Source of the DNA: Oscillospiraceae bacterium | Lineage (GTDB): Bacteria; Bacillota; Clostridia; Oscillospirales; Ruminococcaceae | NCBI GenBank assembly: GCA_017550285.1 | Contig: JAFZPP010000025.1 | Coordinates: 117,890 to 181,889, forward strand | DNA: 64,000 nucleotides | Direction of reading: 5' to 3' | Shown here: positions 1-6,457 of the stretch, piece after piece | Numbering within the stretch: the stretch's first letter is position 1 | Layout: each line of letters starts with the position of its first letter | The notes under the pieces: model-generated | The model's database searches: none | What the model was told of the DNA's origin: nothing | Seen by the model: the letters and a program-made list of their open reading frames with translations, nothing else | Program-made: the position numbers and the translations under genes

Positions 1-197
1 AGGGTGTAGGGCGAGAGTGAGTAGATGCCGGGCAGGTCGGTGATGATGACATCACTGTGCTTTTTGAGCTTGCCTTCCTTCTTCTCGACAGTCACACCCG
101 GCCAGTTCCCGACAAACTGATTCGAGCCCGTCAGCGCATTGAACAGCGTGGTTTTGCCACAGTTCGGGTTGCCCGCAAGGGCGATTCGCAGTTCCAT
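1..197 (-). CDS. feoB: FeoB ferrous iron transporter, N-terminal fragment
   Basis: This is the start of the GTP-driven inner-membrane ferrous iron permease, cut by the left window edge after about 65 codons. The visible protein begins [28 protein letters not shown] is the G1 (P-loop) motif of the FeoB G domain, a Thr in [10 protein letters not shown] is in the switch I position, and DLPGIYSL is the G3 motif; all three are FeoB signatures. The start is ATG at 195-197, 14 bases downstream of the first feoA stop, with an AGGAGG-like site (AACAGGAGGATTC on the minus strand) in front. It follows two feoA genes on the same strand, so an feoA-feoA-feoB transcript is expected. The membrane part lies outside the window. 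Confidence 0.95.
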   Translation of the reverse strand, partial: MELRIALAGNPNCGKTTLFNALTGSNQFVGNWPGVTVEKKEGKLKKHSDVIITDLPGIYSLSPYT

Positions 198-211
198 ATA
201 GAATCCTCCTG

Positions 212-433
212 TTATTCAACTTCTACCATCGCAGCATCGGCCTTGCGCAAGGACAGCTCATAGCCGCGCACGCGCAGCTCGATGGGATCGCCGAGCGGTG
301 CGACCTTGCGGACATAGACCTCGGTGCCGCGTGTCAGCCCCATGTCCATGATGCGGCGCTTGACGGCGCCTTCACCGTGGATCTTCACCACCATGACTGT
401 CTCGCCGACAGCTGTTTCTTTCAGTGTTTTCAT
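212..433 (-). CDS. feoA: FeoA, SH3-like ferrous iron transport accessory protein
   Basis: A 73-aa cytosolic SH3-like protein of the FeoA family, thought to assist or regulate FeoB. The typical pattern is visible: an N-terminal stretch ending [19 protein letters not shown], then [13 protein letters not shown], the [18 protein letters not shown] core and a short acidic tail. Length is normal for stand-alone FeoA (70-80 aa). Its ATG at 431-433 overlaps the TGA of the upstream feoA-like gene (ATGA overlap), so translation is probably coupled. feoB follows after 14 bases. Confidence 0.95.
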   Translation of the reverse strand: MKTLKETAVGETVMVVKIHGEGAVKRRIMDMGLTRGTEVYVRKVAPLGDPIELRVRGYELSLRKADAAMVEVE

Positions 434-660
434 TGGTATTCCTCCGTTTCAACCATGATCTTTCTTGCCAGATCCTCTCCGATGGCAATGCGTGATTCCT
501 TGACTTTGGCGATGACACTGCCGTTCAGGACGCTGACCAGCGTGACCGGCTCGCCGACCGTGAAGCCAAGCGTTTCAAGATGCTTTCTGACTTCGGTATT
601 GCCGCTGATCTTGCGGATCAGGTGGACCGTGCCGATGTCTGTCAGATAAAGCGGGAGCAT
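430..660 (-). CDS. feoA: second FeoA-family protein
   Basis: A 76-aa FeoA-type SH3-like protein, first gene of the feo operon. I start it at ATG 658-660 (MLPLYLTDIGTVHLIRKISG), which has AAGGAGG just upstream on the minus strand; the reading frame stays open further upstream but without a ribosome site. The LETLGFTVGEPVTLV segment matches the conserved FeoA 'LGF..G..V' motif. Two tandem feoA genes before feoB are common in Firmicutes; the two copies here are clearly divergent and probably not interchangeable. Transcription starts from the promoter at 735-763, with an operator-like repeat in the leader. Confidence 0.9.
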   Translation of the reverse strand: MLPLYLTDIGTVHLIRKISGNTEVRKHLETLGFTVGEPVTLVSVLNGSVIAKVKESRIAIGEDLARKIMVETEEYQ

Positions 661-711
661 AGACAGACCTCCTTGCGAAATGTTCTGAGGTTTCTTGCTG
701 CATCGAAATAC

Positions 712-727
712 GTTAGCTAACGCTAAC
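712..727. promoter_or_regulatory. putative metal-responsive operator at the feo promoter
   Basis: GTTAGC-TAAC-GCTAAC is a perfect 6-4-6 inverted repeat. The GTTAG/CTAAC half-sites resemble those of the DtxR/IdeR family consensus (GTTAG-S-CTAAC core). It sits just downstream of the feo -10 box, and the same architecture and placement recur at 1699-1714. The regulator itself is not in the window, so its identity is inferred. Confidence 0.65.
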
Positions 728-734
728 CAGATAT

Positions 735-763
735 AGTGTAGCACTTAGGAAATGCTTTGTCAA
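735..763 (-). promoter_or_regulatory. sigma-70-type promoter of the feo operon
   Basis: On the minus strand TTGACA (763-758) and TACACT (740-735) are separated by exactly 17 bases, pointing at the feoA-feoA-feoB genes. The inverted repeat at 712-727 begins 8 bases downstream of the -10 box, where a bound repressor would block initiation. Confidence 0.75.
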
Positions 764-855
764 GAGGCAGAGTGCAATTTCCTGAAACTTTGTGGATTCC
801 TATGGAACTCGAACAAGCAATCGTCAAAAATCTGTTTCATTTAGCTAACCACTTT

Positions 856-871
856 GTTAGATATTCCTAAT
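856..871. promoter_or_regulatory. weaker operator-like repeat in the feo/methyltransferase intergenic region
   Basis: GTTAGA-TATT-CCTAAT keeps the GTTAG...CTAAT half-sites and 16-base span of the other sites. A further TTAGCTAACC at 841-850 adds overlapping half-sites. The otherwise AT-rich 660-1029 interval holds no gene. Confidence 0.4.
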
Positions 872-928
872 TTTAGGCGGTATTTGCCGTATGCTGATGC
901 TTGCCATATGATGTGAATAAGCAACATT

Positions 929-944
929 GTTAGATTGATCTAAC
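929..944. promoter_or_regulatory. putative operator upstream of the methyltransferase promoter
   Basis: GTTAGA-TTGA-TCTAAC is a perfect 6-4-6 inverted repeat. It lies 22 bases upstream of the -35 box at 967, so it may act on the methyltransferase gene or extend the feo control region. Confidence 0.55.
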
Positions 945-966
945 TGATCATTCATCATTTGTTTAC

Positions 967-995
967 TTGCATTTTCATCCGGAATGTGCTATGAT
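967..995 (+). promoter_or_regulatory. promoter of the methyltransferase gene
   Basis: TTGCAT (967-972) and TATGAT (990-995) with a 17-base spacer. The -35 is followed by TTTC, a TTGCATTTTC pattern that recurs at 8103, 16331 (minus) and 53306 (minus). Confidence 0.6.
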
Positions 996-1029
996 AAAAA
1001 CAGAGAATCAGCCTGAAAGGAGAATTGCT

Positions 1030-1629
1030 ATGATCTGGGATCAGGTTTCGCCTGTGTATGATGCATTTGAAATGCTGCTCAATTACCGCGTATACAGCAA
1101 CACCGGCAAGGCGGTCGCCGAGGAGATCGAGGCGGACGACATCGTGCTGGAATGTGCCTGCGGGACCGGCGCCATCAGTCAGCACATTGCGCCGAAGTGC
1201 AGGATGCTGATTGCTACCGATCTTTCCGAGGGGATGCTGCGGCAGGCGTATGAGAAATGCAGCGGATTCGGCAATGTGAAGATCCGCCGTGCGGATCTGA
1301 TGCATTTGAAATGCAAAGATGCGCGGTTTGATAAGGTGGTTGCCGGCAACGTGATCCATCTGCTTGATGAGCCGGAGAACGCCATCCGGGAACTGCTGCG
1401 GGTGTGCAAGCCGGGCGGTGAGGTCATCCTCCCGACCTATATCCGTGACGACCGCGCCATTCAGAAAACGACATTTGCGCTGCTGGAGAAGATCGGGGTA
1501 CACTTCAACCATGAATTTGATTTGCAGAGCTACAAGCAGTTCTTCCTCGATGCAGGGTATCCGGGTACAGATTTCCGCGTGGTTGAAGGCTTTATGCCCT
1601 GTGCGATCGCAGTCATTACGAAAGAGTGA
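1030..1629 (+). CDS. class I SAM-dependent methyltransferase
   Basis: A 199-aa Rossmann-fold methyltransferase, substrate unknown. Motif I is LECACGTGAISQHIA, motif II the acidic ATDLSEGML that holds the adenosine ribose, then RRADLMHLKCKDARFDKVVAGNVIHLLDEP (post-II to IV) and the LLRVCKPGGEVILPTY motif typical of the UbiE/Methyltransf_11 group. The start is ATG 1030 because AAAGGAG lies 7 bases upstream; the open frame extends to 967 but that stretch contains the promoter. It is encoded between the feo operon and the DUF2325/flavodoxin operon. Close relatives of this type are often annotated only as generic methyltransferases, so no reaction is proposed. A GTTAGA/TCTAAC repeat upstream hints at metal-linked control. 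Confidence 0.85.
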   Translation: MIWDQVSPVYDAFEMLLNYRVYSNTGKAVAEEIEADDIVLECACGTGAISQHIAPKCRMLIATDLSEGMLRQAYEKCSGFGNVKIRRADLMHLKCKDARFDKVVAGNVIHLLDEPENAIRELLRVCKPGGEVILPTYIRDDRAIQKTTFALLEKIGVHFNHEFDLQSYKQFFLDAGYPGTDFRVVEGFMPCAIAVITKE

Positions 1630-1660
1630 GACAATAAAAAACAAAAGATGCGAAAAACAC

Positions 1661-1689
1661 TTGACAGATGATCAAATCTGTGCTATAAT
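1661..1689 (+). promoter_or_regulatory. consensus promoter of the DUF2325-DUF3793-flavodoxin operon
   Basis: TTGACA (1661-1666), 17 bases, TATAAT (1684-1689): a perfect sigma-70-type promoter. Transcription should start around 1696, at the edge of the operator 1699-1714. Confidence 0.9.
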
Positions 1690-1698
1690 AGCATACAG

Positions 1699-1714
1699 GT
1701 TAGCGCATGCTAAT
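1699..1714. promoter_or_regulatory. putative metal-responsive operator over the transcription start
   Basis: GTTAGC-GCAT-GCTAAT, a 6-4-6 inverted repeat of the same form as 712-727 and in the same place relative to its -10 box (10 bases downstream versus 8). This links the flavodoxin operon to the feo operon in one inferred regulon. Confidence 0.65.
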
Positions 1715-1791
1715 CGTTTTGCAGATCTTACACGATCTGCATTCTTTCAGAACATCAGTAAGCAATAGCTTACCAACGAATGGAGGCCATT

Positions 1792-1905
1792 ATGATGCAG
1801 GCGATCTGGATCGAGGCTGCTGTTTCCATCGTGACGATTGCAGGGACGACCTGTATCAAGCGACTGGCACAGCAAGCCATCCAAAAGGAAAAGAGGTTCG
1901 TATGA
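1792..1905 (+). CDS. 37-aa single-pass membrane peptide
   Basis: A short open frame starting ATG 1792 with GGAGG at 1782-1786. It encodes MMQAIWIEAAVSIVTIAG... with a hydrophobic stretch (about residues 4-19), one Cys and a basic tail ending KEKRFV. Its TGA overlaps the ATG of the DUF2325 gene (ATGA at 1902-1905). First position in an operon, a good ribosome site and the coupled overlap make it likely real. No family recognised; small membrane proteins accompany Feo-type loci in Firmicutes, but this one lacks the Cys-rich signature of the FeoB-associated family. Confidence 0.6.
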   Translation: MMQAIWIEAAVSIVTIAGTTCIKRLAQQAIQKEKRFV

Positions 1906-2201
1906 GTGTAGTGATCGTAGGCGGCAATGACCGCATGGCGACCCGGTATCAGGACATCTGCAAGTCCTTCCGCATGAAATCCAAGGTGTTTACACAGATG
2001 CCATCCGATTTTGAGAGCAAGATCGGATCGCCGGATCTGGTAGTGGTTTTCACGGGTACCTGCTCCCACAAAATGCTTGGCTGTGTGAAAAGCCGTTCTG
2101 CGAAGCATGGCTTCCCGGTCGAGCATGTACACAGTTCGAGCGTGAGTGCGCTGAAGCGCCTGCTGGAACGCTATGAGGACAGAGCAAATGTCGGGGCGTG
2201 A
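1902..2201 (+). CDS. DUF2325 domain protein
   Basis: A 99-aa cytosolic protein of the DUF2325 family. Hallmarks are the Rossmann-like start MSVVIVGGNDRMATRYQDIC, the central DLVVVFTGTCSHKMLGCV with a conserved C-S-H, and the HSSSVSALKRLLE end. The function of the family is not established; the conserved Cys/His and GGNDRM motifs suggest ligand or metal binding. The start at ATG 1902 overlaps the stop of the preceding 37-aa gene, and its end overlaps the start of the DUF3793 gene. DUF2325, DUF3793 and flavodoxin are recurrent neighbours in Clostridia, which together with the shared operator suggests a role in iron or redox homeostasis. Confidence 0.85.
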   Translation: MSVVIVGGNDRMATRYQDICKSFRMKSKVFTQMPSDFESKIGSPDLVVVFTGTCSHKMLGCVKSRSAKHGFPVEHVHSSSVSALKRLLERYEDRANVGA

Positions 2202-2763
2202 GCGGGCTGGCTTTGAGCGGAAGCTTGCGGTGCATTCCGCACCGGCACTTCTTGGCGTGAAATGCGCCAATTTAATCTCCCTACAGGTTAGCGAGTGCTC
2301 ACCGTCTGAATATGCAACGGAGTTTGAGCTCCGCAGCGGCTTGCGGATGCGGATCCTTTGCCGTTGCCGGGAGAGAGTTCTGGTGTATGTATACCAACCC
2401 CTGCTGCTTGACATCCAGCTTAGCCAACCGGATGTGACGGCGTTTTTGGCGCAGTACGGCTATATGCCTGACATGTCGGCTGAGGAAATGCTCGTGTGCC
2501 TGTCCGGGCGTATGAAATGCGGCAGCTTTCCGCATGAGATCTGCATTTTCCTCGGCTATCCGCTGCCAGATGTGCAGGGCTTCATCGAAAACGAAGGCAA
2601 AAACTGTCTGCTGTGCGGCTACTACAAGGTCTACAGCGACCCTGAACAGGCGCAGCGGACATTTGCAAATTATGATCGGTGCAGAGATATTCTGTGCGAT
2701 AAATTAGACCGGGGCTATGACCTGTTTCAGGCTCTGGTACTTTCCAAGGAGGAATTATCATGA
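2188..2763 (+). CDS. DUF3793 family protein
   Basis: A 191-aa protein matching DUF3793 of clostridial iron-linked operons. Visible features are an N-terminal LLGVKCANLISL segment, an RMRILCRCRERVLVYVY strand pair, QPDVTAFLAQYGY, then MKCGSFPHEICIFLGYPLPDVQGFIENEGKNCLLCGYYKVYSDPEQA, rich in Cys and His. HEIG/CIFLGYPLPDV..F is the most conserved block of the family as I know it. I prefer ATG 2188 over the in-frame ATG 2173 because GAGGACAG lies just before 2188. The stop overlaps the flavodoxin start (ATGA). Biochemical function unknown. A GTTAGC-N4-GCTCAC sequence at 2287 lies inside the gene and is probably fortuitous. Confidence 0.85.
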   Translation: MSGRERAGFERKLAVHSAPALLGVKCANLISLQVSECSPSEYATEFELRSGLRMRILCRCRERVLVYVYQPLLLDIQLSQPDVTAFLAQYGYMPDMSAEEMLVCLSGRMKCGSFPHEICIFLGYPLPDVQGFIENEGKNCLLCGYYKVYSDPEQAQRTFANYDRCRDILCDKLDRGYDLFQALVLSKEELS

Positions 2764-3164
2764 AAACAGCTGTGATCTATTGGAGTGGAACGGGCAATAC
2801 CGAGGCGATGGCACAGGCCGTTGCCGCTGGTGCAGGTGTTGAAGCGGTGAGCGTGTCGGACTTTTCCGGCAATGTCGAGGAATTCGATGCTCTGGCACTC
2901 GGTTGCCCTGCCATGGGCGCTGAGGTGCTCGAAGAAGATGTGTTCGAGCCGTTCTTCACCGGCATAGAAGGCATCCTCTCCGGCAAGAAGGTGCTCCTGT
3001 TCGGCTCCTACGGCTGGGGTGACGGCGAGTGGATGCGCAACTGGCAGGATCGTGTGACAGCAGCCGGCGCAGAACTGATCGGCGGTGAGGGATATATCGT
3101 CAACGATGCACCGGACGAGGATGACCTTGCTAAGCTGAAAGAGCTTGCAGCGCAGCTTGCATAA
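2760..3164 (+). CDS. short-chain flavodoxin
   Basis: A 134-aa FMN-binding electron carrier. The N-terminal IYWSGTGNTEAMAQAV is the phosphate-binding loop, ALGCPAMGAEVLEE carries the first FMN-contact loop and LFGSYGWGDGEWMRNW the second. Length and the (S/T)GTGNT motif are normal for bacterial short-chain flavodoxins. Last gene of the operon starting at 1792, coupled to DUF3793 by an ATGA overlap; AAGGAGG is at 2747-2753. Flavodoxins replace ferredoxin when iron is short, which agrees with the inferred metal-responsive operator at the operon promoter. Confidence 0.95.
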   Translation: MKTAVIYWSGTGNTEAMAQAVAAGAGVEAVSVSDFSGNVEEFDALALGCPAMGAEVLEEDVFEPFFTGIEGILSGKKVLLFGSYGWGDGEWMRNWQDRVTAAGAELIGGEGYIVNDAPDEDDLAKLKELAAQLA

Positions 3165-3281
3165 GAGGGCTGGCGTGAGTCTGAATGAGGTCAAAGAAAC
3201 AACGATGACGTGATCACGGGATGCAAAATCAGCGCCATCAAGACCGACCGGATTCGCCTCGTACTGCTATTCTCGTGACAC

Positions 3282-3458
3282 ATGAGCGTCGACAACTGCA
3301 AAGAGTGCAGGGGCAACAACCAGACCCTGCTGGCTAATGTTACCCGCCCAGAAGTGACGGCGTTCATTATCGCCATCACGTTCAATCTGCAAAAGCTGTA
3401 TGCCCCTAAACGCCGAGCTGAACATGGGGAAACTGCGGGAGGTCGTTACGCAAGATAG
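3282..3458 (+). pseudogene. possible decayed DUF3793-like fragment
   Basis: The 3165-3527 stretch after the flavodoxin has no intact gene. A 58-codon frame here reads ...LLANVTRPEVTAFIIAITF..., which resembles LLDIQLSQPDVTAFLAQYGY of the DUF3793 gene at 2188. The preceding bases in another frame read CKISAIKTDRIRLVLLFS, reminiscent of its RMRIL/RVLVYV strands. No ribosome site is evident at ATG 3282. I read it as a degenerate duplicate, with low certainty. Confidence 0.3.
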
Positions 3459-3527
3459 CCGAACTATCTTTTTTTGAGAACAGCTGACAGTCTAAAATGC
3501 GAAAACAAGAAATCATGAAAAGAAATA

Positions 3528-3572
3528 AAACAGGAAGATACCTCGAAATGAAGTATCTTCCTGTTTAGTTTT
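3528..3572. terminator. strong bidirectional rho-independent terminator
   Basis: A perfect 14-bp stem (3528-3541 with 3553-3566, AAACAGGAAGATAC arm) with an 11-base loop, followed by GTTTAGTTTTTAG. It can end the flavodoxin operon and the leftward transcript of the 71-aa gene. Confidence 0.85.
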
Positions 3573-3652
3573 TAGCTTGCTGTATAGGTCTTTACATAAT
3601 AGTTGTTGAAAAACTTCTATATTAGTACCGACCTAATAGCAGGGGTTTTCGA

Positions 3653-3868
3653 TCAATGATATGTATATACTCTATGTTCTTCATCTAAGAAAGAATATTC
3701 TTTCAATTCTCCAATGTGTTTACTGATGAAATCAAGTACAGATTTCGGAACAGTATGCTTATTATAGGTTTTAGCTTTACCTGATGCATAAAAAACATCA
3801 TAGCCCCGATCGTAAACGTTACCAGTTTTATTACTTTTCAGTACATAATGTTTAACTTTAATAATCAT
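3653..3868 (-). CDS. 71-aa protein of unknown function, divergent from an RHH regulator
   Basis: A small basic protein with alternating strands and no recognised family: begins MIIKVKHYVLKSNKTGN, has an aromatic middle (YDRGYDVFYASGKAKTYNKHTVPKSVLDFISKHI) and ends EEHRVYTYH. Support for a real gene: AAAGGTAGG just upstream of ATG 3868, a perfect TTGACA-N17-TATAAT promoter at 3951-3923, a GGGC/GCCC mini-hairpin in the leader (3892-3903), and a shared operator region with the ribbon-helix-helix gene on the opposite strand. Base composition is clearly AT-richer than neighbours. It could be one half of a mobile or toxin-antitoxin-like module, but nothing in the sequence proves that. Confidence 0.6.
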   Translation of the reverse strand: MIIKVKHYVLKSNKTGNVYDRGYDVFYASGKAKTYNKHTVPKSVLDFISKHIGELKEYSFLDEEHRVYTYH

Positions 3869-3922
3869 AATTTACCTACCTTTCATGTTGTGGGCTTTCG
3901 CCCTGTCCTATCCTTTGATTAT

Positions 3923-3951
3923 ATTATAACATAAGTCCCCTTATATGTCAA
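3923..3951 (-). promoter_or_regulatory. promoter of the 71-aa gene with operator in its spacer
   Basis: On the minus strand TTGACA (3951-3946), 17 bases, TATAAT (3928-3923). The spacer is filled by the 14-base element ATAAGTCCCCTTAT (3931-3944). Confidence 0.8.
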
Positions 3952-4010
3952 TAGGCAAACTGCACAAACATAAGGGGACTTATTTGTCTATTTTATATGG
4001 TGACATATAA
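3931..4010. repeat. nested perfect inverted repeats between divergent genes
   Basis: ATAAGTCCCCTTAT (3931-3944) is repeated in exact inverted form at 3970-3983, and TTATATGTCA (3941-3950) in exact inverted form at 4001-4010. The outer copies cover the -35/-10 spacer of the leftward promoter and the -35 box of the rightward promoter. This is what an operator for a dimeric or tetrameric RHH repressor controlling both genes would look like. Confidence 0.75.
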
Positions 4011-4028
4011 CGAAAAAACTGGTATAAT
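4000..4028 (+). promoter_or_regulatory. promoter of the RHH gene
   Basis: GTGACA (4000-4005), 17 bases, TATAAT (4023-4028). The -35 overlaps the inverted repeat unit TGACATATAA. Confidence 0.7.
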
Positions 4029-4050
4029 AAATGTGAAAGGGGGCGAGATC

Positions 4051-4236
4051 ATGCCAACACCGGAGAGCGTAAAAAAAGCCGTAGCAAAGTATCAGGCACG
4101 TTTTGACGATATCAAGCTACATATACCGCAAGGCAGTAAAGAACGCTGGAAAGCACATGCAGCGGCGCAGGGAAAGAGCCTTACAGCCTATATCATTGAA
4201 CTAGTTGAAACCGATATGAAAAAAAGCAAGGACTAA
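4051..4236 (+). CDS. Arc/MetJ-type ribbon-helix-helix DNA-binding protein
   Basis: A 61-aa protein with a ribbon-helix-helix fold: strand DDIKLHIPQGSKERWKAHA (beta strand then helix A), turn AQGKSLTAYIIELVETDM (helix B). 'GKSLTAYII.LVE' is a common ending of Arc-type regulators and antitoxins. I start at ATG 4051 because AAAGGGGGCGAG precedes it; an upstream in-frame ATG at 3997 lies inside the promoter. It is divergent from the 71-aa gene and both promoters are overlaid by perfect inverted repeats, so autoregulation is likely. Could be the antitoxin-like member of a pair or the regulator of a small accessory module. Confidence 0.8.
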   Translation: MPTPESVKKAVAKYQARFDDIKLHIPQGSKERWKAHAAAQGKSLTAYIIELVETDMKKSKD

Positions 4237-4250
4237 ATCCTTGCTTTTTT
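4221..4250 (+). terminator. rho-independent terminator overlapping the RHH stop codon
   Basis: AAAAAGCAAGGA / TCCTTGCTTTTT stem (4221-4232, 4238-4249) with the TAA stop in its 5-base loop and a run of Ts at the 3' side. Confidence 0.8.
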
Positions 4251-4330
4251 CAATGACAAAATAAGATTGATTATGCGCAATTCACAATCTAAAAAGAGAC
4301 ACCGGTTCATCTGAAAATCAATCCGGTGCA

Positions 4331-4370
4331 AAACGGGAGCGGCATGCAGAAGCCGCTCCCGTTTCTTTTT
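4331..4370. terminator. bidirectional terminator between RHH and STAS genes
   Basis: Perfect 13-bp stem AAACGGGAGCGGC (4331-4343) with 4352-4364, followed on the plus strand by TTTCTTTTT. On the minus strand it follows the STAS gene. Confidence 0.75.
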
Positions 4371-4393
4371 CTGTATCCATGCATTCCTCTGTC

Positions 4394-4690
4394 TCACTCA
4401 ATCGTCAGGATATCGGCAAAACCGGTGACCTCGAAAATATCCATAAGATCGGAACTGACATGAATGACCTTCATATCGCCCTGCCGGTTCATCTGCTTCT
4501 GCGCCATGAGAATGACGCGCAGTCCCGCCGAGGAAATATACACCGTCTCTGCCAGATCAATCACCAGCGATCTGATCCCTTCCAGCGCCGTCTGAATCAC
4601 CGTTTCGAGAGACGGCGCGGTTTTGGTATCAATTCTGCCCTCAATTTCCAGTATCAGCTGTTCACCTGTCGCTTTCTGCGTGATGTTCAT
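4394..4690 (-). CDS. STAS-domain anti-sigma factor antagonist-like protein
   Basis: A 98-aa STAS domain of the SpoIIAA/RsbV type. The core LVIDLAETVYISSAGLRVILMAQKQ contains the conserved DLxxxxYISSAGL block in which the first Ser is the regulatory phosphorylation site in this family. The N-terminal strand LILEIEGRIDTKTAPSLE is also typical. These proteins normally bind an anti-sigma factor or RsbT-type kinase; no such partner is in the window. The PAS/HD-GYP gene lies just upstream on the same strand (29-base gap), so the two are probably co-transcribed and may share an input. Start ATG 4690 with GAAAGGAACGGG in front. Confidence 0.9.
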   Translation of the reverse strand: MNITQKATGEQLILEIEGRIDTKTAPSLETVIQTALEGIRSLVIDLAETVYISSAGLRVILMAQKQMNRQGDMKVIHVSSDLMDIFEVTGFADILTIE

Positions 4691-4719
4691 GATTTCCCGT
4701 TCCTTTCACGATTCTTTCT

Positions 4720-6015
4720 TTATTCACGTTTCCATGCGCCGCTTCGGTAGAAGGATTCCAGTATATCCGCATCGAGCTTTTTGCCCTCTGCCATACTGCG
4801 CAGAATCTCAAACGCCTTTTCCGGCTCCATGGGCGGCTTATAGGGTCTGTCATCCGCCGTCAGCGCATCGTATATATCAATGATTGTGAGCAGCCGTGTC
4901 TCCGGCGCAATTTCATCTCCCTGCCGTTTCTGCGGATAGCCCGAGCCGTCCAGCAGTTCATGATGTCCGGCAGCCCATTCCGGCACCGATTCATAATCGC
5001 CGGTGAACTCCATTTTGGAAAGCAGCTTCGCGGTCAGGCTGACATGCGATTCAATGATTCTGCGCTCTGCTTCTGTCAGCGTCCCGCGGACAACCGTAAT
5101 TGCCTCGACCTCCTCCGGCGTCAAAAGTGCACAGGTCGTTCCGTCCGATGCGATGCATTCTGTTTTTGCCGCTTCATACAGCCTGCCGACGGTTTCATCC
5201 TCAAGGATTCCCGCGGTATTTGCCGATAAGATGAGCTGTTCCGCATCATCCAGCGCCTGCAATTTCTCCGCATACGCTTCTGCGTCATCCTCCCCTTTCA
5301 GCAACCGGATTTGCAGCATCAGCCGTCCCGTTTCGATGCGGTGCTGAATATCATTCAGTTTGCTGCCGAGTCTGGTCGGCTTGTCCATGAGCTTCTGCGG
5401 AATCAGCAGCTTACCGATGTCATGCAGCCATACGCTCATGAGAAACGGCTCTGTCTGCGCAGGCACACAGGGCGAATCCGGCTCCAGCTCATGCATCCGC
5501 TCGATGTATTTTTCCGCATAGCTGACCATATTCTTTGTGTGGTTTGCATTGTACGAGGATTTTTCTTCAACCGCCGTGACCATGACCTCCACAAAGGATT
5601 TCATCAGATTCCGAATCTGATTTGCAAGGCTGCGGTTCCGGAGATAAAGCGTCGTTGCATCGGTTACATCGCTGATATGCGCAATGACGCCCGCCTTCTC
5701 CTCGCCGTGCATCAGAAAATCCGATGTCATATAAAGGTAGGTCATGCTGCCGTTATTGACATACGGTATGGTTTTGACCGTGCGCCGCTTGGAATAGACC
5801 GCATCCGTGATGATCTCAAAAAAAGCGTCATTGGCATCGGTCTGGTTCATGATCCATGCGATGCTTTTGCCGGTCAGGCTTTCCTCCGGTATGGAGAGAA
5901 GCTGCGCTGCTGCGTGATTGTGCAGCAGAATCTTGCCGTCAAAGCCGATCAGAATCACACCGTCTGACATATCATTCAGAATACTGCTGATCAGCTGTAC
6001 ATCATTATGTTCCAT
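4720..6015 (-). CDS. PAS domain plus HD-GYP-type phosphodiesterase/response protein
   Basis: About 431 aa, cytosolic. Residues 1-125 form a PAS-like sensor (SSILNDMSDGVILIGFDGKILLHNHAAAQLLSI). From about 150 there is an HD-GYP-type domain: LHDIGKLLIPQ carries the HD pair and DIGKxxIP, and HHELLDGSGYPQ is the HHExxDGxGYP motif, with TIIDIYDALTADDRPYKPP after it. Family members degrade cyclic di-GMP, but the GYP motif is present as SGYP and an insertion of about 100 residues (including AYAEKLQALDDAEQLILSANTAG) splits the domain, so activity is not certain. I prefer ATG 6015; a GTG at 6033 is the alternative. Two tandem promoters with a shared motif lie upstream. Confidence 0.85.
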   Translation of the reverse strand: MEHNDVQLISSILNDMSDGVILIGFDGKILLHNHAAAQLLSIPEESLTGKSIAWIMNQTDANDAFFEIITDAVYSKRRTVKTIPYVNNGSMTYLYMTSDFLMHGEEKAGVIAHISDVTDATTLYLRNRSLANQIRNLMKSFVEVMVTAVEEKSSYNANHTKNMVSYAEKYIERMHELEPDSPCVPAQTEPFLMSVWLHDIGKLLIPQKLMDKPTRLGSKLNDIQHRIETGRLMLQIRLLKGEDDAEAYAEKLQALDDAEQLILSANTAGILEDETVGRLYEAAKTECIASDGTTCALLTPEEVEAITVVRGTLTEAERRIIESHVSLTAKLLSKMEFTGDYESVPEWAAGHHELLDGSGYPQKRQGDEIAPETRLLTIIDIYDALTADDRPYKPPMEPEKAFEILRSMAEGKKLDADILESFYRSGAWKRE

Positions 6016-6070
6016 TATCACTATCACTTTCACTATATACGGAATGTTCGCATTATGGTTTCTTTACTGT

Positions 6071-6201
6071 ATTATATCATATTATGCCGCAAAAAACAAG
6101 CTGAGAGAAGTATTTTTATGCAGCAGCTGATCTGCCGGAGAACTTTAGATCAATGGAGGCGGGCGCTGCCCGCTTATATCATATTATCATGCAAAAAGCA
6201 A
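6071..6201 (-). promoter_or_regulatory. tandem extended -10 promoters for the HD-GYP/STAS unit
   Basis: On the minus strand TTGTTT (6099-6094)/TATAAT (6076-6071) and TTGCTT (6201-6196)/TATAAG (6178-6173), both with 17-base spacers ending AATATGA so that TGA precedes the -10 (extended -10). The two units are about 100 bp apart and look duplicated. The rest of 6202-6457 is AT-rich and holds no gene that I can support. Confidence 0.6.
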
Positions 6202-6457
6202 GCGGAGAGCAATTACTTTTCATGCACGGCATTGAGAAAAAGGCGGAAGAAAGAATACATGCAATCGTTATTCTTATAGTATAATCTGCCATGTCATTTA
6301 CTACTTGTAATGTAAATATGTGACGAAAATATTTTTTCAAATTTCATAAGGAATTCTTTTCCGGCGGACGTATTATAGATATAACGGGTAAGGCGCTGCC
6401 CGATATGAACGTAAAAATTTACTGAAATATGCGGAAAAACACCGCAGGAGGGACACA

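Noticed and set aside
2287..2302. GTTAGC-N4-GCTCAC inside the DUF3793 gene as another operator
   Set aside because: Second half-site is poor and the position is inside a coding sequence with no promoter nearby.
6016..6457. Possible small RNA or mobile element in the repeated TATATCATATTAT region
   Set aside because: The repeats resolve into two minus-strand promoter units of the same type as at 16303-16331 and 53278-53306. No conserved RNA structure or transposase remnant was visible.
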